From NCBI GenBank assembly GCA_946408825.1, contig CAMJTU010000012.1:29608-93607 (forward strand): a DNA stretch of 64,000 nt, in the 5' to 3' direction. Origin of the DNA: an uncultured Planctomycetaceae bacterium (GTDB lineage: Bacteria; Planctomycetota; Planctomycetia; Pirellulales; Thermoguttaceae). This document shows positions 1 to 8,261 of this stretch, one piece after another (position 1 is the stretch's first letter; each line of letters starts with the position of its first letter). Made by a program: the position numbers and the translations under genes. The notes under the pieces are model-generated. The model made no database searches. It saw only the letters and a program-made list of their open reading frames with translations, and was not told where the DNA came from.

Positions 1-593
1 GAGTCGACGCCGGGCTCTTCGCGCTGTGGCTCGCATCCGGCGCGTACACAGTCTTGTCGATTATGTTTTGCGGCGACGACGGACGCGGACGCCTTTTCTT
101 CGGCGTTCTTGCCGTCGGCTATCTCCCGTGGTACTGCTGGGGCGCGCTTTCCGGAGTCAGAATCAGGCGCATGTCGACGTTCGCGCAGCGCCAACTTGGG
201 AACTACTCGATCATTATCGCGGTCGTCGGAGTCTGCGCGATGGTCGCGGCGACGTATTTTTTCGGCGACGCGACGTTTCCCGTCGGTTACCGATACGCGC
301 GCAGCGACTTTCTTCCTCCAAGTCTTCTCCTAGCGTTCGGTCTATGGAGCCATGCGCTTACACGGCGCGACGCCGCCCCTCCCGGAGTCGAGCGCGCGCT
401 GCGATATTTTGGCGAACTGAGCTTCGGAATTTACGTTCTGCATATCGCCGTGCTGGCGCTCGTTACGCGCGTTGCGCCCGGCGCGTCGGAGACGGTTCCG
501 GGCGCGCTTGCTCTGAGCGTCGTCGCTTTTTTCTGCTCCGCGCTCCTTGCCGCGATCATTAAGAAAACGCCGTTCTTGCGCCGGACGCTCTAG
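1..593 (+). CDS. Acyltransferase-3 family membrane protein, C-terminal part
   Basis: The reading frame is open from the window edge (frame starting at base 3) to a TAG at 591-593, so the true start lies upstream and 196 residues are visible. Several hydrophobic helices follow each other. The last part has the pattern RYFGELSFGIYVLHIAV, which matches the late transmembrane helix of acyltransferase-3 (OafA/YrhL-like) proteins, usually written as a G-x-hydrophobic-S-Y/F-G-I-Y-L-x-H motif. Family members sit in the inner membrane and transfer acyl groups to exported glycans or lipids. The catalytic N-terminal half is not in the window, so the substrate cannot be inferred. Another multi-pass membrane protein with a similar helix is possible. 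Confidence 0.6.
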   Translation, partial: VDAGLFALWLASGAYTVLSIMFCGDDGRGRLFFGVLAVGYLPWYCWGALSGVRIRRMSTFAQRQLGNYSIIIAVVGVCAMVAATYFFGDATFPVGYRYARSDFLPPSLLLAFGLWSHALTRRDAAPPGVERALRYFGELSFGIYVLHIAVLALVTRVAPGASETVPGALALSVVAFFCSALLAAIIKKTPFLRRTL

Positions 594-621
594 CGTCGTT
601 TGAAATTCGGACGTCTTGAGA

Positions 622-660
622 AATAAAAATCGGAGCGTCGATCTTACAATCGACGCTCCG
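622..660 (-). terminator. Rho-independent terminator of hisH
   Basis: A perfect 12-bp stem (CGGAGCGTCGAT, bases 631-642, paired with 649-660) has a 6-base loop. Read on the minus strand it is followed by an ATTTTTATTT tract at 622-630. It lies 28 bases past the hisH stop, so it ends the minus-strand operon. Confidence 0.85.
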
Positions 661-687
661 GTTAGCTTACAGTCTGAGAGGCGCCGA

Positions 688-1299
688 TCAGAGCGCCGCG
701 AAATTCTTCAGGATATCAAGTCCGACGTTCTGGCTCTTCTCCGGGTGGAACTGGGTCGCAAAGACGTTCCCGACGGCGATCGACGAACAGAATTCGACGT
801 TATCGTAATTCGTCGTCGTCGCGACGATCGCGGGATCTTCCGCGTCGACGTAGTACGAATGGACGAAGTAGACGTAGTCGATTTCTTTCATGTCCTTATA
901 AATCGGGACGTCCTTCTGTTTGAAGGTCAGATCGTTCCACCCCATGTGCGGGACGACGTACTCCGGCGATTCCGGGAAACGTCGGACGGTTCCCTTGAAG
1001 AGCCCGAGACATTCGGTTCCGCCGTTTTCTTCGCTCCTCTCGAAGAGCGCCTGAAATCCGAGGCAGATTCCCAAAAAAGGACGGTTCGACTCGACGGCGC
1101 GGACGATCGGATCGACGAGGTCGGCGCGCTTGAGTTCGGCGATCGCGTCGGCAATCGCGCCGACGCCGGGCAGAACGAGCTTGTCGGCGGACTCGACGAG
1201 CGCCTTGTCCGACGTGACCGTCGCCTCGACGCCCAGCCGTTCAAACGCCTTCTGGACGCTTCGGAGATTCCCCATTCCGTAGTCGATAATCGCGATCAT
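688..1299 (-). CDS. hisH: Imidazole glycerol phosphate synthase glutaminase subunit HisH
   Basis: HisH hydrolyses glutamine and passes ammonia to HisF, which makes imidazole glycerol phosphate and AICAR in histidine synthesis. The 203-residue product is normal for the family. It begins with IAIIDYGMGNLRS and has the class I glutamine amidotransferase nucleophile Cys79 in FLGICLGFQ. The other triad members are His185 and Glu187 in QFHPEKS. A purine-rich site (GGGAAG) precedes the ATG at 1299. It lies 34 bases after the DUF1015 gene on the same strand and probably shares its transcript. No hisF or hisA is visible in the window, so the usual hisH-hisA-hisF order is not seen here. Confidence 0.95.
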   Translation of the reverse strand: MIAIIDYGMGNLRSVQKAFERLGVEATVTSDKALVESADKLVLPGVGAIADAIAELKRADLVDPIVRAVESNRPFLGICLGFQALFERSEENGGTECLGLFKGTVRRFPESPEYVVPHMGWNDLTFKQKDVPIYKDMKEIDYVYFVHSYYVDAEDPAIVATTTNYDNVEFCSSIAVGNVFATQFHPEKSQNVGLDILKNFAAL

Positions 1300-1333
1300 C
1301 GTTTCTTCCCTTCCCTTGCGGAGAGTTCCTCGC

Positions 1334-2641
1334 TCATTCCAAAGGTTTGAAGACGAAGCCCGTAATCAGTTTGGGATAGAAGTACGTGCTCTTCGCGGGC
1401 ATGCGTTCGCGCACCATGCTGCATTCCTGAATGAGTTCGACGGTCGCGGGCATGACGAGCGCGGCGAGCGTGAATTCTTCGGGAGAAGCCTTGAGGTTCG
1501 AGACGACTTCGGAAACTTCGTGGACGTACTTCGGCTTCTCGTGCCCCTTGAGACCAAGAAGGGCGTCAATCACGAGCGTGTGAAGAATCGCGACGCCAAG
1601 CTGCCGCCATTCCGGCTGATGATCGGCGGCGACTTCGTCCATCTTGGCGCGTCCCTTGTCGGTGATCTGGAGCAGATTCCATTTGCCGTCGCGCGCGGAG
1701 TAAAGGGCGAGCGTCCCTTGGTCGTTGAGAAGTTCAATCTCCGCCCACGCCTTATGCGCTTGGTTGTACCCTTCGCCGACCGTCGAGATGCGGAAATACT
1801 CGCCGAGACGGTCGAAAAGGTCCTGCTGCGAGAACGCCGGGACGTTGCGGAAAAGACGGTGCGTCGGCATGACGATGAGGCCGGGGTCTTCCATCGCGAC
1901 GCAGACCATCAGGACGTGATTCGCCGGATGATCCGACGTCAGCAGTCCCTGCTGGCGAATCTGGTTGCGATAGTTGCACGCCGTCTCGTAGCGATGATGT
2001 CCGTCCGCGATGAAGATCGGCTTGGGGCCCATGAGCGCGACGACTTTGGAAATGACCTCCGCGTCGTCGACGACCCACATTCGGTTGATCACGCCGTTGT
2101 CGTCCGTCGCCTCGAAGGGCGTTTCGCCCGCGACCGCGTCTTCCAGAATGTTCTGAATCTCGTTTTCCGGATCGGGATAGAGTCCGAAAATCTGGCTGAA
2201 ATTCGTTTTGCACGCCGTCGTGAGCATGAGGCGGTCGAGCTTCGGACCGCTCATCGTCAGTTCGTGCGGGAAGACCATGCCTTCGCCGAAAGGAACCGCT
2301 TCGCAGCCGCACATGAAGCCCTTGCGGACGTACGTTTTACCCTGCGCTTCAAATATCTGATGATAAACGTAAATCGACGGGTTCGGCTCCTTGACGAGGA
2401 CGCCCGACTCCTTCCACTCTTTGAGGGTCCGCGCGCTGCGCGTGTAGCGGTTGTCCTGTTCGTTGTCGGTCGGATTCTGCTTGTTGAGAATGAGGCGAAC
2501 GACGTTGTTCGGGTGCTTCGCGTACAGCGCGTCCTGCATCTCGGGACTGATGACGTCGTACGGGGGCGCGACGACGTCGCTCAACGATCCGACTTGGGCG
2601 AGGTTATAACGTAATCCTTGAAAAGGCTGGATATTAGGCAC
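1334..2641 (-). CDS. DUF1015 family protein (SerK-like)
   Basis: The 435-residue product carries the DUF1015 hallmarks VVAPPYDVIS near residue 25 and IADGHHRYETA near residue 215. These are the most conserved stretches of a family that includes an archaeal ADP-dependent serine kinase; most bacterial members are uncharacterised. The start is a GTG at 2641 after AGGAG with a 7-base gap, because no ATG gives a better fit. It is followed closely by hisH and preceded by ahcY, all on the minus strand. A link to serine and one-carbon metabolism would fit the ahcY neighbour, but this is inference. The family call is firm and the reaction is not known. Confidence 0.85.
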   Translation of the reverse strand: MPNIQPFQGLRYNLAQVGSLSDVVAPPYDVISPEMQDALYAKHPNNVVRLILNKQNPTDNEQDNRYTRSARTLKEWKESGVLVKEPNPSIYVYHQIFEAQGKTYVRKGFMCGCEAVPFGEGMVFPHELTMSGPKLDRLMLTTACKTNFSQIFGLYPDPENEIQNILEDAVAGETPFEATDDNGVINRMWVVDDAEVISKVVALMGPKPIFIADGHHRYETACNYRNQIRQQGLLTSDHPANHVLMVCVAMEDPGLIVMPTHRLFRNVPAFSQQDLFDRLGEYFRISTVGEGYNQAHKAWAEIELLNDQGTLALYSARDGKWNLLQITDKGRAKMDEVAADHQPEWRQLGVAILHTLVIDALLGLKGHEKPKYVHEVSEVVSNLKASPEEFTLAALVMPATVELIQECSMVRERMPAKSTYFYPKLITGFVFKPLE

Positions 2642-2755
2642 GAGACGCTCCTAACCGCTTCTGCGATTCTCTATGGGGTTCTAGCGTCGTTAAGGCGAGA
2701 AGGACCGCGCGCCGCGACGCGACGGAAACGGCGGTCGTGCGGACGGTTCCGTTCG

Positions 2756-4063
2756 TCAATAACGGTAAAATTCGGGTTTGAAAGGACCTTCGACGGGCAC
2801 GCCGAGATAATCGGCCTGCTTCTGGGTGAGCGTTTCGAGCTTCACGCCGAGTTTCGCGAGGTGCAAGCGCGCGACTTCCTCGTCGAGTTTCTTGGGGAGC
2901 ATGTGGACGCCGAGCGGGTATTTTTCCCCTTCGGTCCACAGCGCGATCTGCGCCAAAACTTGGTTCGTAAAGGAGTTCGACATTACGAAAGACGGATGTC
3001 CCGTCGCGCAGCCGAGGTTCACGAGACGCCCTTCCGCAAGGAGAATTATACTCTTACCGGATGGGAACGTATAGCGGTCGACGAGCGGTTTGATCTGCGT
3101 CTTCTTGATTCCGGGGTAGGACTCCAGCCCGGCGACGTCGATTTCGCAGTCGAAGTGCCCGATGTTGCAGACGATCGCGTCGTTAGGCATCCGCGAGCAG
3201 TGTTCGGCGGAGATAATGTCGCAGCATCCGGTCGTCGTAACGAAGATCATCCCGCGCTCGCACGCGTCGTCCATCGTCGTGACCTCGAAGCCCTCCATCG
3301 CCGCCTGAAGCGCGCAGATCGGGTCGATTTCCGTAATGAGGACGCGCGCGCCGTAAGAGCGCATCGAATGCGCGCACCCCTTCCCGACGTCCCCGTAGCC
3401 CGCGACGACGACGACCTTGCCCGCGACCATGACGTCGGTCGCGCGTTTGATTCCGTCGGCGAGCGATTCGCGGCATCCGTAGAGGTTGTCGAACTTGCTC
3501 TTCGTCACGCTGTCGTTGACGTTAATCGCGGGAATCTTGAGTTCGCCGCGCGCGTGCATCTGATAGAGGCGGTGGACGCCGGTCGTCGTCTCTTCCGTGA
3601 TCCCTTTGACGCCGCCGATAATGTCGGCAAACTTCGGAAGGTGAATCATATTCGTGAGGTCGCCGCCGTCGTCGACGATCATGTTGAGCGGCTTGCCGTC
3701 GGGGAAATAGATCGTCTGTTCGGTGCACCAGTCGTATTCTTCGTCGGTCTCGCCCTTCCACGCGTAGACGGGGACGCCGGTCGCGGCGATCGCGGCGGCG
3801 GCGTGGTCTTGGGTCGAAAATTTATTGCAGCTCGCCCAAGAGACTTCGGCGCCGAGCGCGGTCAGGGTCTCGATCAGGACGGCGGTTTGAATCGTCATAT
3901 GGAGGCTGCCGCCGATTCTCGCGCCTTTGAGGGGCTTCGAGGCGCCATATTTTTCGCGAAGCGCCATGAGTCCGGGCATCTCGTTTTCCGCGAGCATAAT
4001 CTCCTTGCGTCCCCAATCGGCAAGGGACATATCCGCGACTTTATACGGCAGTTTTTCAGTCAT
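2756..4063 (-). CDS. ahcY: Adenosylhomocysteinase
   Basis: AhcY reversibly splits S-adenosylhomocysteine into adenosine and homocysteine, clearing the inhibitor left by methyltransferases. The 435-residue protein contains the substrate region around residues 50-90 ([17 protein letters not shown]), the NAD-binding loop AGYGDVGKG near residue 222, and the typical C-terminal end PFKPEFYRY. The ATG at 4063 gives the family-typical N-terminus ([13 protein letters not shown]). The frame extends further upstream, but that extra stretch is unlike the family. A TATAAT box lies at 4125-4130 on the minus strand. Homocysteine made here could feed the sulfur genes at 25.9-29.4 kb. No SAH riboswitch was recognised upstream. 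Confidence 0.95.
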   Translation of the reverse strand: MTEKLPYKVADMSLADWGRKEIMLAENEMPGLMALREKYGASKPLKGARIGGSLHMTIQTAVLIETLTALGAEVSWASCNKFSTQDHAAAAIAATGVPVYAWKGETDEEYDWCTEQTIYFPDGKPLNMIVDDGGDLTNMIHLPKFADIIGGVKGITEETTTGVHRLYQMHARGELKIPAINVNDSVTKSKFDNLYGCRESLADGIKRATDVMVAGKVVVVAGYGDVGKGCAHSMRSYGARVLITEIDPICALQAAMEGFEVTTMDDACERGMIFVTTTGCCDIISAEHCSRMPNDAIVCNIGHFDCEIDVAGLESYPGIKKTQIKPLVDRYTFPSGKSIILLAEGRLVNLGCATGHPSFVMSNSFTNQVLAQIALWTEGEKYPLGVHMLPKKLDEEVARLHLAKLGVKLETLTQKQADYLGVPVEGPFKPEFYRY

Positions 4064-4558
4064 TTCGCACCTGTTCTCATAAGACGATATCGACGCGCCT
4101 CGCGCGCCTTGACAAACGCCGTTAATTATACGTCGTCGCGCCGTCCCTAACAGGGGGCGCGGGGCGCGCAAGCGGGGAGAATCAACGCGACGACTGGCGA
4201 CAAAATAGCGGCAAATTGAGAAAAGGTTTGACGAACGCCGCGAAATCTACGCGGTTGAATAACCGCGCGCTCGCGCCGCGGAACAGACATGGTAAAAAAC
4301 CGACGCCAAAACCTCGCTGTCGACGCGTCGACGTCGCAATCGCCGCGAAACGCGATTATAATATTGGCTAAGGACGTCGTAAAAAACGACGAGGGCTTTG
4401 GGGCGCCGACGTTTTGCTAAACAAACCGCGCGGTTCGATTCAATGGGAAAACACAATACGTCATGTCAAAAAAAGGTTCTGGTCCAGTCGAAGAGAGACT
4501 CTACCCAGAGTCAATCTAATTTTGCGTCAGTCGCGGTTTAGCTGGGGAATATGAGACG
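4064..4558. other. Intergenic region between divergent ahcY and an orphan gene
   Basis: This 495-base gap separates divergent genes and holds no frame I can support. It has a TATAAT box for ahcY at 4125-4130 (minus) and another TATAAT at 4357-4362 (plus), too far from the next gene to assign with confidence. A short TTCGATT word near 4435 resembles a tRNA T loop, but no stem forms around it. Confidence 0.5.
4125..4130 (-). promoter_or_regulatory. Probable -10 box of ahcY
   Basis: A perfect TATAAT on the minus strand lies about 60 bases upstream of the ahcY start. The matching -35 position (CTGTTA) is weak, so only the -10 box is supported. Confidence 0.4.
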
Positions 4559-6232
4559 ATGGATTTAGTCAAACGATTTTTTACTTGGCCGGTTGTCGGG
4601 CTTATCGTCGTCGCGGTCGTCAACGTTCTTGCGTTTCTCCTCTCGGGCCGCAGTTTTGATTACTCGGACTGGAATTCGCAGGAAGATTTGCAGGTAAGGA
4701 CGTCCGAAAACGCCGCCGTGATTTTGCGCAGTTCTTTATACGTCTCCAACGGGAAGATTTACTATCTCGACAAGACAAACGGCGAATGGGGAATTCGCCA
4801 GACGATTGATTTGAAACCGTATCTTCACGGCTTGCACACTATTCATCCGACAAATGACGACAGGTCGCAGAACGATCTTGCCAGGCGTTCTTTCGCCTTC
4901 AACGACAAATGGTTATGCGTGGTTATAGGACGACGTCCTATGACGTATAGTTTAGAATCTCGGAGGGATCACCAGAGAAGAGTTCTGATCTTTAAAAGAG
5001 CGGGCGATCAGTGGGAGTATCATCATACTCTGGCTTCGGGAAATGAACTGTGTTACTTTAATCAGGTGGAAGTTGTTAACGATCAGCTGATGGTCATGGA
5101 TCGATTCCAAAAAAGCGGACAGAAGTGCGGAGCGCTTCAATGTTTCGACCTGTCGGATTCAAAGCCCCGTCTGTGTCAGACGATCTATCCTCCGTTCGAT
5201 AACGGCGTCGCCCCTAGAAACGCATGGCTAGAATATTATGTAAAAGACGATCTGATGCTTGTCCGCTGGGATCGTCCCAAGACGGAGGAGGAGAAAGCTC
5301 TTTCCAGCGATTCCTTCGAGACGATAGAAGAAGACGCAATTTATCAGTTAAAGAACAATCGCTGGGAATTATGGCAGACTCTCTCTGAAACGATACCCCA
5401 AGAGGTTTCCGCGCGAAGGCGCGGCACGCCGCTGAGCGGCGATATCCGGGTTGATCTGAACAAAAAGGAAATCTGTATTTATTGCTGGTATCCGGGAGGC
5501 GTTCTTCAATTCGTCAACCGGAACGGCAAATGGGCGTTTGCCGACAGCGTTGATTTCGACCCCAACGCTTCTAAGGACGCCTACTCAGACGGATGGTTTT
5601 ATACGGATTCAGTAGAGGTCGGTCTTCAATCGCCATGGAGCTACAACGTCGTCTGGAGGGACAAAATGCAATTACTGGGGGTGGTCAAGCCCTCGGACGA
5701 TGGCAAAATCAGGGTCGCCGAACCGAATTGGTTCCTCAGGGACGCGGATCCTGTCACCCTTCAAACAATCCGCGATTACTATAGTTCCGGACGTTATTCT
5801 GACGATACGATCGTTAAAGATTTAAAATTGGACGGCTACGAGTCAAGCTACGACTACGCTAGCTATATCCCGCTGATCGACTACGCGATCTGCGGTTCGA
5901 CGCTCGTAACGTCCTATACCTTCGAGAAATGTTATCTCAAAGACAATCCTTTGCATTCTGCGGACGTATGGGGCGGCGTCAATATTTACGAGATTGATTC
6001 GGAAACGGGACCCAAACGAGTTTTTTCGCTAAAGACGGGTCATTTAGACGAGTTAAAACCTGTTCCGGTCGGCGAAACGGTTCTGGAAACGAACGTTCCG
6101 ACGCTGGAAGAATCGCAGGCGCAGAAAAAAAGTCGACTTATCAAAAACAAGGAAGAATATAAAAAGGCTCATCCAGGCGCCCGCAAGCGTACGTTTCCTG
6201 GAGTCCGCGGGGTTTCTTACCCAGACTACTAA
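4559..6232 (+). CDS. Hypothetical membrane-anchored protein, propeller-like
   Basis: I do not recognise this 557-residue protein. Residues 7-29 (TWPVVGLIVVAVVNVLAFLL) form one membrane segment, so the rest is probably outside the membrane. The body alternates short hydrophobic strands with turns and recurring phrases such as 'GKIYYLDKTNGEW' and 'GVLQFVNRNGKWAF', which suggests a beta-propeller or similar repeat fold. The C-terminus (about residues 515-557) is basic and polar. Base composition is visibly more AT-rich than in flanking housekeeping genes. The next feature is a broken transposase, so acquisition by transfer is possible. The ATG at 4559 follows a GGGG purine tract. Confidence 0.7.
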   Translation: MDLVKRFFTWPVVGLIVVAVVNVLAFLLSGRSFDYSDWNSQEDLQVRTSENAAVILRSSLYVSNGKIYYLDKTNGEWGIRQTIDLKPYLHGLHTIHPTNDDRSQNDLARRSFAFNDKWLCVVIGRRPMTYSLESRRDHQRRVLIFKRAGDQWEYHHTLASGNELCYFNQVEVVNDQLMVMDRFQKSGQKCGALQCFDLSDSKPRLCQTIYPPFDNGVAPRNAWLEYYVKDDLMLVRWDRPKTEEEKALSSDSFETIEEDAIYQLKNNRWELWQTLSETIPQEVSARRRGTPLSGDIRVDLNKKEICIYCWYPGGVLQFVNRNGKWAFADSVDFDPNASKDAYSDGWFYTDSVEVGLQSPWSYNVVWRDKMQLLGVVKPSDDGKIRVAEPNWFLRDADPVTLQTIRDYYSSGRYSDDTIVKDLKLDGYESSYDYASYIPLIDYAICGSTLVTSYTFEKCYLKDNPLHSADVWGGVNIYEIDSETGPKRVFSLKTGHLDELKPVPVGETVLETNVPTLEESQAQKKSRLIKNKEEYKKAHPGARKRTFPGVRGVSYPDY

Positions 6233-6383
6233 AACTTGACAACGTTCGACAAGCACAGCCTGATCCGTTCCGACGCCGGTCGTCTTTACTTGTCGAGATT
6301 TTGTGGACGGAGTAATAATAGACGTTTGCTCAATTGCGTAGATTTGCTACGCTTCCTCGCCTAAAATATAAGGAGAGGAAATA

Positions 6384-6635
6384 ATGTCGCGCACACAAAC
6401 TTGGAAAATATCCGACGAATTATGGTCTGAAGTCGAACCTCTTATCCCGACTCAAGAGGAGTTGCGTAAAACCGCCTCGCAAAAATACCAGCGTAAGGCG
6501 GGAGCAGGTTGCAAACGTAAATACGACGACAGGACATATTTTGAAGCAATCGTTTACGTTTTACGGACGGGCGTCATTTGGAACGCAATTCCTCGCGAAT
6601 TATTCGGCGGTCTCGGCGATTCAGACGGCGTTTAA
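6384..6635 (+). pseudogene. Truncated IS5-family transposase, N-terminal part only
   Basis: After a strong site (AAGGAGAGG) and the ATG at 6384, about 78 residues match the N-terminal helix-turn-helix region of IS5-type transposases. Recognisable phrases are ISDELWSEVEPLIP and YFEAIVYVLRTGVIWNAIPRELFGG. The match stops abruptly near 6610, and the DDE catalytic core never appears in any frame up to 6841. A small hairpin (GCGTAG/CTACGC) sits upstream near 6335. This is a dead fragment and is distinct from the complete element at 43.2 kb. The 200 bases after it hold no supported gene. Confidence 0.7.
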
Positions 6636-6841
6636 CTCGCAGCGATCGACCGAGAATACGCTCATAACGTCGGCGATCAGCGAGGAAAACAGCTTCAACA
6701 CGTCGGTTCTTGGTCTTTCGACAACGTACGCGACGGCGGAGATCAAACGGAAATCTTTACAAAAGAACGGCTCTTTTGATTGCGATTTATCGAAAGAAAG
6801 ATACGCTTCCATTCCCCGACGCCTCTGCTATCCAAGATAAT

Positions 6842-7180
6842 TCAAGCTCGATTCTGATCTCCCCATTCGCACATTTGGTCGAGAATCGGCATGAGGGATT
6901 TGCCGCGCTCCGATAAACTATACTCGACTTTCGGGGGAATCTGAGGATACTCTTTTCTATTGATCAGCCCGTCGGCTTCTAATTGTTTTAGGGCAGAACT
7001 GAGCGTTCTGAAACTGATCGTTCCTATGTAACGTTGCATCTCGTTAAACCGAACTGAACCAAACTCCATCAGCGTATACAAGATAAACATCTTGTATTTT
7101 CCCTGAATCAAGGACATTGTGTAATTGAAGCCGGTCTCCTCTAAACGACAATTTGAAATACATTTGATTTTTGACGTCAT
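6842..7180 (-). CDS. HxlR-family winged-helix transcriptional regulator
   Basis: The 112-residue product has the HxlR winged-helix layout: GKYKMFILYTLMEFGSVRFNE, then a recognition segment around TISFRTLSSALKQLEADGLINR, and the wing with YSLSERGKSL. Members sense aldehydes, quinones or other electrophiles, often through an N-terminal cysteine. Here Cys7 and Cys11 lie in the right place, as Cys6 does in YodB. The gene is divergent from the NTF2-like gene at 7381, with a 200-base gap holding an inverted repeat. It most likely represses that neighbour and itself. The signal is unknown. Confidence 0.85.
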   Translation of the reverse strand: MTSKIKCISNCRLEETGFNYTMSLIQGKYKMFILYTLMEFGSVRFNEMQRYIGTISFRTLSSALKQLEADGLINRKEYPQIPPKVEYSLSERGKSLMPILDQMCEWGDQNRA

Positions 7181-7192
7181 CGCTTTACTCTT

Positions 7193-7207
7193 AGATAGTA
7201 TCTATCT
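7193..7207. promoter_or_regulatory. Candidate HxlR operator
   Basis: Inverted repeat AGATAG-TAT-CTATCT lies 12 bases upstream of the HxlR start, inside the divergent intergenic region. Its size and position fit an autoregulatory site for a dimeric winged-helix protein. Assignment is by position only. Confidence 0.4.
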
Positions 7208-7380
7208 TAATTGTTAGTACTTGCAAATAAACAATTTCTGGTATAAACATAGCCTATCGTCTTCAGACGTCAACCCAATCGTCAGACGCGACCTCTTGAA
7301 ACACGAAAGCAAGACGGACGTCGGCACGTCGACGACAATCCTGTCAATTCGAACACGCAACGTTATTTAGGAGATTTCCC

Positions 7381-7761
7381 ATGAGATCCGACATTAAAGA
7401 ATATGAAGCGGTTGAAGCCGCCGCGATGAAATTTGTGAAGAGCGTCGCCGAAGGAAACAGCCAATACGCGAAAGAGTTATTTATCGACGAAGCGGTCTTG
7501 TTCGGCTACCTTGACGGCAAGCTCGAACACGGTTCGATCGAGCAGTTCTACCATAACGTCGACACGGTTCCCGGCGGCGACAATTTCAAGGCGCGAGTCG
7601 ACGTTCTTCTCGTCGAAGAAACCCTTGCCGTCGTGCGCGTCTTGGAAGAGGGCTGGGGAAATCGGATCGACTTCACCGACGTGCTCCTGCTCCTCAAGAT
7701 GAACGGCGAATGGAAGTGCGTCGCCAAGGCTTACAACCAAAATTCCAACACGATCCAGTGA
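7381..7761 (+). CDS. NTF2-like / SnoaL-type small protein
   Basis: The 126-residue product fits the NTF2-like fold of the putative lumazine-binding group (Lumazine_bd_2). It has an N-terminal helix pair (EAVEAAAMKFVKSVAEGN), a loop with DEAVLFGYLDG, then beta strands ending in LLLLKMNGEWKCVAKAYN. The family binds small ligands or acts as isomerases or hydratases, so the substrate is open. It lies opposite an HxlR repressor, a common arrangement for stress-inducible genes. The start ATG at 7381 follows GGAG with a 9-base gap. Confidence 0.75.
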   Translation: MRSDIKEYEAVEAAAMKFVKSVAEGNSQYAKELFIDEAVLFGYLDGKLEHGSIEQFYHNVDTVPGGDNFKARVDVLLVEETLAVVRVLEEGWGNRIDFTDVLLLLKMNGEWKCVAKAYNQNSNTIQ

Positions 7762-8261
7762 ACCAAAAACGGCGGCGCATGCTTAACGTCCATACGTCGC
7801 CTAATTCTCGATCAAACGCTCCTCGACGCCGATCCGACCGGAGGAGCGTTTGTCGGGGTCGTCTCGTGTCTAACGCCGTAAGACGTCATTATTCCCGCAC
7901 GATGACGTTTTCTGCCGCGCAAGGCGTTAAAATTCGGCGAAACGTCGACTTTTCTTTCTTTGGCTTGTCAGAAAATCTCAAATTACAAACAAAATACTCT
8001 GACGGTTCGACTCTTGGCAAACTTCTGAAAACGCTCATTTTAAAGCAAACGATTGTTCAAAGAGGATATTCGTCTTTCTTTTACTGTTCTCAACCTAATC
8101 GATATCAAAACGTTGATTTCGTCGACCGTTCCGGTAAGATTACATCCGATGGCGCGTTAGATTGGTCATTCTAAAACGTCTTAAAAACAGACTAGACGCC
8201 GATTGCGACGAATCAAACAACGCTCGCCGATAACGACCTAAATATCGGCAAACTCGCGACC
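7762..8261. other. Gene-free 500-base gap
   Basis: This stretch holds a terminator-like hairpin at 7814-7851 and otherwise nothing I can support. A frame covering its first part has no ribosome binding site and no recognisable protein features. Composition becomes AT-rich from about 7970 to 8110. Confidence 0.5.
7814..7851 (+). terminator. Terminator-like hairpin after the NTF2-like gene
   Basis: An 11-bp stem AAACGCTCCTC / GAGGAGCGTTT encloses a 16-base loop about 50 bases past the stop. The T tract is only three bases, so termination is probable rather than certain. Confidence 0.45.

Noticed and set aside
1316..2614. A 432-codon plus-strand frame opposite the DUF1015 gene
   Set aside because: The minus strand encodes the clear DUF1015 motifs; the plus frame is a composition shadow.
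4064..4200. Possible SAH riboswitch upstream of ahcY
   Set aside because: I could not find the conserved core or a matching pseudoknot in the leader.
4425..4450. GGTTCGATTC word resembling a tRNA or tmRNA T loop
   Set aside because: The flanking bases do not form the five-base T stem and no acceptor or anticodon arm fits around it.
7710..8174. A 154-codon frame overlapping the end of the NTF2-like gene
   Set aside because: It has no ribosome site, overlaps a real gene, crosses a hairpin and has random-looking composition.
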